64,000 bases of DNA from Streptomyces sp. NBC_01304 (GTDB taxonomy: Bacteria; Actinomycetota; Actinomycetes; Streptomycetales; Streptomycetaceae): NCBI RefSeq assembly GCF_035975855.1, contig NZ_CP109055.1, positions 1,984,001 through 2,048,000 of the forward strand, in the 5' to 3' direction. Position numbers and translations under genes: made by a program. Shown here piece after piece: positions 57,103 through 64,000 of the stretch. The notes under the pieces are model-generated. The model saw only the letters and a list, made by a program, of their open reading frames with translations, made no database searches and was not told the origin of the DNA. Every line of letters begins with the position of its first letter. The stretch's first letter is position 1.

Positions 57103-58095
57103 TCACAGCCACCCTGCGCGCTGGGCCTGCAAGGCCATCTGAAAACGGTTCGCGGCACCGAGCCGGGCCATCAGCATCTGCAGCCGGCGAAAGAGCGTAC
57201 GGCGGCTGATGCCCAGCTCACGGGCGATGGTGTCGTCGCCCGCGCCGCCCGCGAGGAGCCACAGCAGGCGGCGGTCGGCAGGCGCCAACCCGCCGCGCAG
57301 GGCCGTCGAGCCGTGGAACGGCAGGGCGTTCTGCCAGGACTGCTCGAACAGGGCGATGAGCGCGGACAGCAGTCCGCACGGCTGCACGACCAGCATGGTG
57401 TTGTGCACGTCGGCCTCTTTGATCGACAACGACACCAGTGCGTACGCCTCGTCGATGATCACGAGTTTCACCGGCACGGACGGCAGCACCCTGGCCTGCT
57501 CACCCGCGTTGATGCACGGCTCGATGGCGTCCTTCAGCCGGCCGGGGTGCTCCAGCGACTCCCGCGAGTACACGACGCGCTGCGTCACCCCGCGGGCGAG
57601 CGTGGCCAGCGCGTCGTCCGTGGCGCTGGGCACGTCGAAGTACGGCGGTGACTCCAGCTGCCGGATCTGCTCGCGGGCACTGGCCCAGGCGTGCCGGATC
57701 CGAGGGCCGATGGCGTCGCCGGTGACGACCTCGACGAGATCGTCGTTGTACGCGGCCAGCCGCTGTCGCCGGAACGACTCGAAGGCGCCCCCGACGGCGA
57801 TGCGTGACTCCTCGACCTCGGCCGCCCGGTGCCGGGCGAGGATCTCCAGGCCGGCCGTCGGCGGCACGGGGGCCACCACGTCCGCGTCCCCGTCGGCGGC
57901 GCTGGCCAGCCCGGCGTCGACGAGGACGCGGTACGCCGAGGCGAGGTCGCCGTCGTCGAGACCGGCCGCGGCTCCGATCGCGGTCAGCGGTGCGGGGGCC
58001 AGCTCTAGCAGCGCCAGATACACCTGGCCGGCCGCGTGATCGAGGCCAAGGAGCCGCAGGGCCTCGCCTAGCTTCGCATTCGTCATGGTCAGCAT
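57103..58095 (-). CDS. LuxR-type HTH regulator with TrmB-like N-terminus
   Basis: ATG 58095 (GGGGGAG nine bases upstream) gives 330 aa; ATG 58086 is the alternative. The N-terminus resembles a TrmB-type winged helix (LRLLGLDHAAGQVYLALLEL, APLTAIGAAAGLDDGDLASA). A middle sensor-like region has VTQRVVYSRESLEHPGRLKD and VPVKLVIIDEAYALVSLS. The C-terminal LuxR-type helix-turn-helix is LAPADRRLLWLLAGGAGDDT, IARELGISRRTLFRRLQMLM and LGAANRFQMAL. It is divergent from the M24 peptidase gene, with a GTGCCA-G-TGGCAC palindrome between them. It likely controls that gene. Effector unknown. Confidence 0.9.
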   Translation of the reverse strand: MLTMTNAKLGEALRLLGLDHAAGQVYLALLELAPAPLTAIGAAAGLDDGDLASAYRVLVDAGLASAADGDADVVAPVPPTAGLEILARHRAAEVEESRIAVGGAFESFRRQRLAAYNDDLVEVVTGDAIGPRIRHAWASAREQIRQLESPPYFDVPSATDDALATLARGVTQRVVYSRESLEHPGRLKDAIEPCINAGEQARVLPSVPVKLVIIDEAYALVSLSIKEADVHNTMLVVQPCGLLSALIALFEQSWQNALPFHGSTALRGGLAPADRRLLWLLAGGAGDDTIARELGISRRTLFRRLQMLMARLGAANRFQMALQAQRAGWL

Positions 58096-58128
58096 TATCG
58101 ACCGCTCCCCCGCACTCGTGGCCGATCT

Positions 58129-58141
58129 GTGCCAGTGGCAC
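58129..58141. promoter_or_regulatory. GTGCCA-G-TGGCAC palindrome, candidate LuxR-type operator
   Basis: A perfect 6+1+6 palindrome lies in the 141-bp gap between the regulator (start 58095) and the M24 peptidase (start 58237). TGCCA/TGGCA arms recur at sites of this kind of regulator. The assignment rests on position and symmetry. Confidence 0.55.
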
Positions 58142-58236
58142 TCCTCGGCCCCGGGCGGTGTGCGGTGCGGGATACCGTCCGCAAGCCGTCGTCGACCGGC
58201 GGGCATCCGGGAATCACCCACAGGAAGGTGTACGAC

Positions 58237-59658
58237 GTGTCCGAGCGCCGGAAGAACGGTCTCTACGCAGGGATCTCCGAGGAACTCTCCGCCTTGATGC
58301 GCACGGGCTGGGCGGACACCGAGCGGCACGACCTGCAGCCGGACGAGCAGGCACCGTACGCCGCCGACCGCCGCGCCGCACTCTCCGCACGCTTCCCCGG
58401 CGAGCGCCTGGTGATCCCGTCGGGAAACCTCAAGACCCGTTCCAACGACGACACTTACCCGTTCCGGCCGTACTCGGGCTACGTACACATGACGGGCGAC
58501 CAGGCCCGCGACGGCGCCCTCGTCCTGGAACCGCGTGCGGGCGGCGGCCACGACGCGTACTGCTACCAGCTGCCGCGCGACAGCCGCGACGACGACGAGT
58601 TCTGGAGCGGCTACCACGCCGAACTCTGGATGGGCCGCCGCCGCTCGCTGGCCGAGTCCGCGCGCGTGCTGGGTCTGGCCTGCCGCGACGTCCGTACGGC
58701 GGCCGAGGACCTGGCCTCCTCCTCCACCTCCTCCGGTGTGCCGACCCGGATCGTGCGCGGCATCGACCCGGCCCTGGAGGCCGCCGTCAGCACCGACGAG
58801 GAGCGCGACGCCGACCTGGAGCAGGCACTCAGCGATCTCCGCGTCATCAAGGACGAGTGGGAGATCAAGGAGATGCGGGGGGCCGTGGACTCCACGGTGC
58901 GCGGCTTCACCGATGTGGTCGGCGAGCTGTCGACGGCGGTCGCCTCGTCCGAGCGCTGGATCGAGGGCACCTTCTACCGCCGCGCCCGCCTCGAGGGCAA
59001 CCACGTCGGCTACGGCTCGATCTGCGCCGCGGGCGAGCACGCCACGATCATGCACTGGACCGACAACGACGGTCCGGTACGCCCCGGAGACCTGCTCCTC
59101 CTCGACGCAGGCGTGGAGTCACGCACCCTCTACACCGCCGACGTCACCCGCACCCTCCCCATCAACGGAACGTTCACGCCCGTACAACGCAAGGTCTACG
59201 ACGCGGTGTACGAGGCCCAGGAAGCCGGCTTCGCGGCCGTCAAGCCGGGCGCGGCCTACCGCGACTTCCACGAGGCGTCCCAACGCCACCTCGCGACGCG
59301 CCTCGTCGAGTGGGGCTTCATCGAGGGCCCTGCCGACCGCGCGTACGAACTCGGCCTGCAGCGACGCTTCACCATGGCCGGCACCGGCCACATGCTCGGC
59401 CTGGACGTCCACGACTGCGCCCAGGCCCGCAACGAGGAGTACGTCGACGGGCCACTGCAGCCCGGCATGATCCTCACCGTCGAACCCGGCCTGTACTTCC
59501 AGCCGGACGACCTCACCGTCCCCGAGGAGTGGCGCGGCATCGGCGTCCGCATCGAGGACGACCTCCTCGTCACGGACGCCGGCCACGAGAACCTGTCGGC
59601 GGGGCTGCCTCGGTCGGCGGAGGACGTGGAGGCTTGGATGGGACGGGTTGCGGGCTGA
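58237..59658 (+). CDS. M24-family Xaa-Pro aminopeptidase (PepP-like)
   Basis: GTG 58237 has AGGAAGG eight bases before it; GTG 58228 is possible. The 473 aa have an AMP_N domain (ELSALMRTGWADTERHDLQP, RFPGERLVIPSGNLKTRSND, YPFRPYSGYVHMTGDQ). The pita-bread catalytic part has dinuclear metal ligands Asp290 in LLLDAGVE, Asp in TADVTRTLP, His385 in GTGHMLGLDVHD, Glu in LTVEPGLYF and Glu in GVRIEDDLLVT. It should remove N-terminal residues before Pro from peptides in the cytosol. Beside the amidohydrolase and permease group, it may instead act on an amide-type nutrient. Confidence 0.93.
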   Translation: MSERRKNGLYAGISEELSALMRTGWADTERHDLQPDEQAPYAADRRAALSARFPGERLVIPSGNLKTRSNDDTYPFRPYSGYVHMTGDQARDGALVLEPRAGGGHDAYCYQLPRDSRDDDEFWSGYHAELWMGRRRSLAESARVLGLACRDVRTAAEDLASSSTSSGVPTRIVRGIDPALEAAVSTDEERDADLEQALSDLRVIKDEWEIKEMRGAVDSTVRGFTDVVGELSTAVASSERWIEGTFYRRARLEGNHVGYGSICAAGEHATIMHWTDNDGPVRPGDLLLLDAGVESRTLYTADVTRTLPINGTFTPVQRKVYDAVYEAQEAGFAAVKPGAAYRDFHEASQRHLATRLVEWGFIEGPADRAYELGLQRRFTMAGTGHMLGLDVHDCAQARNEEYVDGPLQPGMILTVEPGLYFQPDDLTVPEEWRGIGVRIEDDLLVTDAGHENLSAGLPRSAEDVEAWMGRVAG

Positions 59659-59695
59659 GGGCTGAGGGCAACCACCCGCCTGAGTAAGGGAGTTG

Positions 59696-59731
59696 GGCCA
59701 GGGGCGCCGGTGCCGCGTGGCACCCCTGGCC
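59696..59731 (+). terminator. Long imperfect hairpin after the M24 peptidase gene
   Basis: GGCCAGG (59696-59702) pairs with CCTGGCC (59725-59731), and GGTGCC (59709-59714) with GGCACC (59719-59724) around a GCGT loop. It starts 38 bp after the stop and is the likely terminator. A second dyad (CACCGG/CCGGTG, 59741-59775) follows. The remainder of 59776-60113 shows no gene. Confidence 0.65.
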
Positions 59732-60113
59732 GCGCCGCTTCACCGGAGGGGCGCATCCCTCCCCCACGCCCGGTGTGCCGCTGAGCTACGCGGCCACTGC
59801 CAACCGTGCGAGGAGGGCCGCCGCACCCGTCCCACGAGCCAGGTCGCTTCGCGGGAACGCCCCGCAGCGGCAGCGCCGACCGGCAGTGGCCCCACCCGGA
59901 GGACAGTTCGCCCGCACAAGCGCCAAGCCGCCTTCGCCAAAGAGCGGATGAAACGGGCCCATCACGCACGCACCCCTGCCGACTGGGCAGGACCGCTCAG
60001 CATCACGCCCCCCTGACCGCTCCAATGTCCAGCAACGACTACAGTCACTGCGATCTTGGTCCTGCTCGCCCTCCGCCGGCAGAACCGCCGTTCCATCCCG
60101 TGGGGGGATATCC

Positions 60114-60875
60114 ATGCGCAAGCGCACCACCATTGCCCTGCTCACCGCCGGCGTGACCACTGGGCTCGTAGCCCCGACCGCCGTTGCAGACACGCAGCAA
60201 GGCGACACTGAGATCGTCTCCACCACCGTGAATGGCGGCAAGCCCATCGTGGTCGGCACCCAGGCCACCACCCAGTTCAACGTCACTGTCACCGCCACCG
60301 ACCCCAGTGGGATCGACATCACGGATGCTGTGATGTACCACGGCTCCTACGAGGCACCCACAAGCATCAACTCGCCCAGCAGCAAGCCGCCGTGCAAGGC
60401 AATCGATGCCACAACCTATGCATGCACCGTCACCTTCACGCTGGGCGCCGGCTGGCTGAGCAATCCCGACGCAGGCACCTGGCACCTCAGCGCCCTCGCC
60501 TACGCCAAGGACGGCGACCACCACCACGACCGTGCGGCTGCAACCTTCAACCTGCAGCGCGCCTCCAAGCTCACCGTCAACGCCGCACCCGAGCCGGTCA
60601 AGAAGGGCAAGACCCTCACGGTCACCGGCAAGCTGTCACGCGCCAACTGGGAGACCCATACCTACCGCGGCTACACCAACCAGCCTGTCCAGCTGCAGTT
60701 CCGCAAGAAGACTGCCAGCAGCTACACCACCGTCAAGACGGTGAAAACGGACAGCAGCGGCAACCTCAAGACCACCGTTCCGGCTGCTGCGGACGGCTAC
60801 TGGCGCTGGCACTTCGCCGGTACGTCCACCACCCCGGCAGCCAAGGCTTCGGGTGACTTCGTCGACGTGCGGTAG
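60114..60875 (+). CDS. Secreted Ig-like-fold protein of unknown function
   Basis: The 253-aa protein has a signal peptide ([20 protein letters not shown], cleavage near AVA-DTQ). Two beta-rich domains follow. The first (about 28-150) has [20 protein letters not shown] and two Cys in KPPCKAID and YACTVTF, probably disulfide-linked. The second (about 152-253) has [40 protein letters not shown] and [13 protein letters not shown]. This is the 'KGKxLTVTGKL...YTxVKTVKTD' type of Ig-like repeat common in Streptomyces exported proteins. No catalytic motif is seen. A strong terminator follows at once. Confidence 0.88.
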   Translation: MRKRTTIALLTAGVTTGLVAPTAVADTQQGDTEIVSTTVNGGKPIVVGTQATTQFNVTVTATDPSGIDITDAVMYHGSYEAPTSINSPSSKPPCKAIDATTYACTVTFTLGAGWLSNPDAGTWHLSALAYAKDGDHHHDRAAATFNLQRASKLTVNAAPEPVKKGKTLTVTGKLSRANWETHTYRGYTNQPVQLQFRKKTASSYTTVKTVKTDSSGNLKTTVPAAADGYWRWHFAGTSTTPAAKASGDFVDVR

Positions 60876-60880
60876 GCGTG

Positions 60881-60921
60881 CTGTCCGGGACGGGACACCA
60901 CAGGTGTCCCGTCCCGGACAG
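60881..60921 (+). terminator. 19-bp perfect stem-loop terminator
   Basis: Positions 60881-60899 and 60903-60921 are perfect complements around the loop ACA, starting 5 bp after the stop of the secreted protein. No T run follows. As it is symmetric, it may also stop transcripts coming from the opposite side. Confidence 0.85.
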
Positions 60922-60958
60922 CGCCCACCCACCTACCTGAACAAGTTCCTGGAGCACG

Positions 60959-61354
60959 TCACTTACTACTCCAAACGACCCTTTGCTCAGCAGAGACAGC
61001 TGAAGCCTCGACCGGGTCAGTCCCACCCAGCAAAGCGCTTGCCCGCTTGCAGAGCACGAGCCCAGTGACTTGTCTGGACCGGAGAGCAAGAGCAAGGCTC
61101 CGCTCGCCCCAACTATGGGGAAGCCCAGAGAGTTCAAGAATCTCGCGAGTTTCGTCCGCGCCGGCAACAGTGATTGCTATCGACTCGTACTGGGTGGCCA
61201 TTTTCATGGCACTCACTCCCTCGAAGAGCAGATCCAAGCAACCGCTGTCCACCTCGTCAGGAACTGCCCTGAGCAACAGCTGAGAATGACCGACCCCGTA
61301 TCGCCAGACTCTGAACGTACGTTCTGAGCTGAACGCGACCGCGCCGCCAGGCAT
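60959..61354 (-). CDS. Conserved hypothetical protein
   Basis: The protein has about 131 aa from ATG 61354; the frame is open up to 61456 and the start is uncertain because no strong ribosome binding site is seen. It reads RTFRVWRYGVGHSQLLLRAV, LDLLFEGVSAMKMATQYESI and RQVTGLVLCKRASALLG. This is a pattern I associate with small Streptomyces proteins of unknown function. There is no signal peptide, membrane segment or catalytic motif. GC content is lower than in neighbouring genes, a possible sign of transfer. Confidence 0.65.
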   Translation of the reverse strand: MPGGAVAFSSERTFRVWRYGVGHSQLLLRAVPDEVDSGCLDLLFEGVSAMKMATQYESIAITVAGADETREILELSGLPHSWGERSLALALRSRQVTGLVLCKRASALLGGTDPVEASAVSAEQRVVWSSK

Positions 61355-61634
61355 CTCGTTGGAATGGGTTGTCAACGACACTCTCTCCTCGATACCAAGT
61401 GATCTGACTCCTCGCATCTGACGACTGGCTGCCCCTGTGGAGTTCCCGGGTTGCAAGTCCCTTCCAAATCGAACGAGATCCTGGTTTGGGGCCCGAAATC
61501 AAGCCCCGAGTGGCGCGGCGGCCGCGGCGGCTGACCTGACACCGGCCCCACCCGTCACCGCTCGGCTTCGGCATGCCAGAATCCGCGCTCTGGCCTGGCC
61601 TTTGGTGTGCCGGGCCCGGAACAAGGGGTGGGGA

Positions 61635-62216
61635 ATGCAGGGTTGGGCATCCAGGAGTGTCAGATCCACCGCCACGGCGGCATGCGTGGCCGCGGCGGCG
61701 CTGCTGTTCGGGGGGTGCGCGGGTGCGGACACCCCGGACGGGCAGGGGACGCCCAAGGCCAAGGGGACCACGTCGGCGGGGGCGTCGCCTGCCGCCAAGG
61801 CCGAGGCGCGGGAGAAGACGTTGGCGCAAGTACGGAGCGATCTCCGATTTGCCGCCGCAGGATTCAAGGAGCTGAACTTCCTCGAGGCACCTGAGCGTCC
61901 CGGCTCACAGGTCCACGCTGTCGCCATGTCCCGAACCGTCCCCGGCGACGCCGAACTGCAGCGCGTCATCAGCCGGTTCGAGGAACGTGGCTGGAGGGTC
62001 GACGGCGAGGTGGAGGCCGGCGCCGGAGCGTTCCTCAAGGCGGGCGACGAGTGGCGGGTCATCGCCGGCGTCGGCCCAGTGCCAAAGGAAGCGCGAGCAA
62101 AGGCCGGTTCCTATCGCGGCACGCTCGTCCTGGGGGCAAGCCACGTTGTTCCTCGCAAGAAGCCCAGCTCCGATGGCTCCACGCTCCCCGTACCCACCCA
62201 GCCCACCCTGCCCTGA
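61635..62216 (+). CDS. Lipoprotein of unknown function
   Basis: ATG 61635 follows AGGGGTGGGGA. The 193 aa start with a lipoprotein signal (STATAACVAAAALLFGGCAG; Cys in the FGGC lipobox near residue 28) and an Ala/Thr/Lys-rich spacer. A compact domain follows (TLAQVRSDLRFAAAGFKELN, VHAVAMSRTVPGDAELQRVI, RFEERGWRVDGEVEAGAGAF, LKAGDEWRVIAGVGPVP). The layout suits a small surface-anchored binding domain. No family recognised. Confidence 0.8.
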   Translation: MQGWASRSVRSTATAACVAAAALLFGGCAGADTPDGQGTPKAKGTTSAGASPAAKAEAREKTLAQVRSDLRFAAAGFKELNFLEAPERPGSQVHAVAMSRTVPGDAELQRVISRFEERGWRVDGEVEAGAGAFLKAGDEWRVIAGVGPVPKEARAKAGSYRGTLVLGASHVVPRKKPSSDGSTLPVPTQPTLP

Positions 62217-62318
62217 GCTCGGCCTTGATACTGGAGGTCAGGGCGACAAGGCATTCGTACCGGGCGGCAAAGCAGGCGTGGCGGACGGCCTGGGTGCCGG
62301 ACCCTCACCCTGAAACGA

Positions 62319-64000
62319 TCAGCAACTCCGTGGATCCGGCCCCTGCGGCCGCAACCGATAGACGGCTCCGGACTCATCCCCGACCAGGATGACCGGCTCG
62401 GTCAGATACGCCGTGACGCACACCTGGATGGGATGATCCCCCGTCCACCGTGCCACCTCCTGCAACTCCGGCACCATCCACAGCCGCACAGTCCGGTCAT
62501 AGCTTGCGGTGACGGCCCAGCGGGCATCCGGGCTCAGGGATACCGCGTAGACGGTGTCGTGATGACCGCGTAGGACACCGAGGAGTTCGCCGCTGTCGAG
62601 GTTCCACAGCCAGGCTTCGTCTCCACCGCCGGCGAGAGCGATCTGGCCGTCGTCACTGAGGTCGATCGCATAGATGGTGCCCTCGGGACCAGGGAGTGCC
62701 TGTACCAGCACTTCACCGCTGACATCCCATTCACGCAGCTTCTGTCGACCGTCCCCGAAAAGGAGACGTTCCGGGCCGCTCCATTGGAGGGCGTAGACCG
62801 TTTCGCTGACATCGATCGACTGTCGGTGCTCGCCGGATTCCAGATCCCAGACGTGCACCGAGAGGCCGTCTCCACCAGCGGCAAGGAACCGCGCGTCGGG
62901 TGAGAAGGCCAGGGTCCGGATCCTGCCCGTGGGTGTCTCAAGTCGGTGCAGCGTACGTTCCCCGCCGGAGCCGGAGCCGGAGCCGGAGCCGGCGCCGGCG
63001 CCGACGACGTAGACCGTACGGCTGTCCGGACTGCTGGCCAACAACGCGCCGTCGGCGCTCCAGGTGTGAGCACCGGCGTGCGTCGAAGGCACGGGTGTGC
63101 AGTTCAGCAGGGAACCGTCCCGGACGCTCCACGTGCGTTCCGTCCGGTCGTGTCCGACCGAGGTGGCGCGTAGCCCATCCGCACTGAGGGCGATGCTGTG
63201 CACGACGTCGCTATGGCCGTCGGGCGCGGGCTGGTCCTCCCCTTCGAGCCACCACAGGAGGGCGGCATCGTCGTCGCCGCCGGAGGCGATCGAACGCCCG
63301 TCAGGCGAAACGGCGACGGACAGGACCGCACCGGAATGACCTCGCAGAGTACGCAACGCTTCCCCTGTGGCGATCTGCCATGTCCGTACGGTCATGTCGA
63401 GCCCGCCGCTGACCAGGATGCCGAACGGCGCGAGAGTCAGCGAGCACAACTTGGCGTCGTGGCCGTGCAGTTCCTGCAGGAGTTCGCCGGTACGCACGTC
63501 CCACACCCTGATCGTGCCGTCGGCGCCGCCGCACACGAGGGAGCGGCCGTCCTCGCTGATAGCCACTGCTCCGATGGCCCCGCCGGGGTTCACGACGGTC
63601 TCCGGCTCCCTGTCCGTGTCCGTGTGCCAGATCATCAGGTGCCCGTTGTCTAGCGCGCCAACGGCAACGCTGCCGTCCGTGTTCACCGCTACCGCGGTGA
63701 TGGCGTCAAGGCGACCGTCCCAAGTGGCCAGCATCGCCCCGGTTTCCACGTCCCAGAACCGCAGCGTCTTGTCCCACCCGGCGGACACCAGCCTGGTCCC
63801 GTCTCCGCTCACGCCCAGTGAGGTCACCGCGCCCCGGTGTCCGGTGAACGTGCGGATGCGGCGCCCGCTGGTGAGGTTGCACAGGCTGATGGTCCCGTCG
63901 GCAGAGGCGGCGGCGACCGCGTACCCGCCCGGGATGACAGCTGCCGCCAGGATCGGCTTCGTGTGCGCGGTGATGGTGCGGACGAGTCGTCCGGTGTCGA
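62319..64000 (-). CDS. WD40-repeat protein, 5' end outside the window
   Basis: The frame is open to the window edge, so the N-terminus is missing; at least 560 residues are visible. WD40 blades recur with GH...WD spacing: LVSAGWDKTLRFWDVETG, SLVCGGADGTIRVWDVRTGE, LRTLRGHSGAVLSVAVSPDG, RFLAAGGDGLSVHVWDLESG, QIALAGGGDEAWLWNLDSGE and AVTASYDRTVRLWMVPE. Between two blades sits VGAGAGSGSGSGSGGE, encoded by a short CCGGAG hexamer repeat near 62965-62988. Large WD40 proteins in Streptomyces often carry an N-terminal kinase, caspase-like or NTPase domain. None is visible here. Confidence 0.92.
   Translation of the reverse strand, partial: DTGRLVRTITAHTKPILAAAVIPGGYAVAAASADGTISLCNLTSGRRIRTFTGHRGAVTSLGVSGDGTRLVSAGWDKTLRFWDVETGAMLATWDGRLDAITAVAVNTDGSVAVGALDNGHLMIWHTDTDREPETVVNPGGAIGAVAISEDGRSLVCGGADGTIRVWDVRTGELLQELHGHDAKLCSLTLAPFGILVSGGLDMTVRTWQIATGEALRTLRGHSGAVLSVAVSPDGRSIASGGDDDAALLWWLEGEDQPAPDGHSDVVHSIALSADGLRATSVGHDRTERTWSVRDGSLLNCTPVPSTHAGAHTWSADGALLASSPDSRTVYVVGAGAGSGSGSGSGGERTLHRLETPTGRIRTLAFSPDARFLAAGGDGLSVHVWDLESGEHRQSIDVSETVYALQWSGPERLLFGDGRQKLREWDVSGEVLVQALPGPEGTIYAIDLSDDGQIALAGGGDEAWLWNLDSGELLGVLRGHHDTVYAVSLSPDARWAVTASYDRTVRLWMVPELQEVARWTGDHPIQVCVTAYLTEPVILVGDESGAVYRLRPQGPDPRSC

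Noticed and set aside
59760..59800. GTAGCTCAGC-like stretch on the minus strand, resembling a tRNA D-arm
   Set aside because: No matching acceptor stem, anticodon arm or GGTTCGAAT-type T-arm follows at the right distances. The surroundings form unrelated hairpins.
61440..61475. GGGTTGCAAGTCCC, similar to a tRNA T-arm
   Set aside because: It has an extra base in the loop, and no cloverleaf can be drawn from the flanking sequence.

Overview
High-GC DNA with Streptomyces-type codon use: GTG and TTG starts, ATGA/GTGA stop-start overlaps, AGGAGG-like ribosome binding sites, many regulator/transporter pairs, and an HbpS/SenS-type heme-sensing pair. It reads as an accessory or chromosome-arm region of a Streptomyces-like actinomycete. 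The names below come from reading motifs by eye. No database search was possible.

Layout. (1) 1-1911: the tail of a winged-helix protein, then a DUF4246 protein. (2) 1919-21880, minus strand: a nine-gene nonribosomal peptide operon. In transcription order it encodes a free carrier protein, A-T-C, C-A-T-C-A-T, C-A-T-TE, an MFS exporter, an MbtH protein, a luciferase-like flavin monooxygenase, a family-5 solute-binding protein without a signal peptide, and a free adenylation domain. Five A domains and five carriers match one another if the free A loads the free carrier and that carrier sits between two otherwise tandem C domains. The suggested product is a pentapeptide: Val-like, unknown, Lys2-type substrate, Ser, Gly-like. 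It is released by a thioesterase with Cys in place of the usual Ser. (3) 21.9-31 kb: a patchwork with truncated genes and transposase remnants. It also holds intact regulator/transporter pairs (MocR/MFS and ArsR/MFS) and a DinB protein. (4) 30.8-36.3 kb: precorrin-6A reductase with an XRE-cupin regulator, an arylsulfotransferase-like beta-propeller, MerR with an imine reductase-like enzyme, and a POT peptide transporter.

(5) 36.6-40.5 kb: an ATPase-like protein with a degenerate P-loop, directly followed by a membrane-anchored type I periplasmic-binding-fold receptor and then a small secreted four-Cys protein. I recognise no described system here. (6) 40.7-49 kb: a two-component system, a VanW protein, a secreted EEP-fold hydrolase, an AlkB-like dioxygenase, a glyoxalase-fold protein, a YVTN-propeller lipoprotein and an ankyrin protein. 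(7) 49.1-51.2 kb: HbpS and a SenS-like kinase, divergent, with no SenR beside them. (8) 51.3-59.7 kb: a catabolic island for a hydantoin- or amide-like compound. It contains a GntR/FCD regulator, an ankyrin lipoprotein, an amidohydrolase, an Asp/Glu-racemase-fold enzyme, an NCS1 permease, a LuxR-type regulator and an M24 peptidase. Three TTGGTATACCAA-like sites tie the GntR regulator to the genes around it. (9) 60-64 kb: secreted proteins, a hypothetical protein and a truncated WD40 protein.

The two places most likely to hold undescribed biology are the NRPS operon (trans-loaded module, Cys thioesterase, Lys2-like A domain, cytosolic binding protein) and the ATPase/receptor pair at 36.6-40.1 kb.
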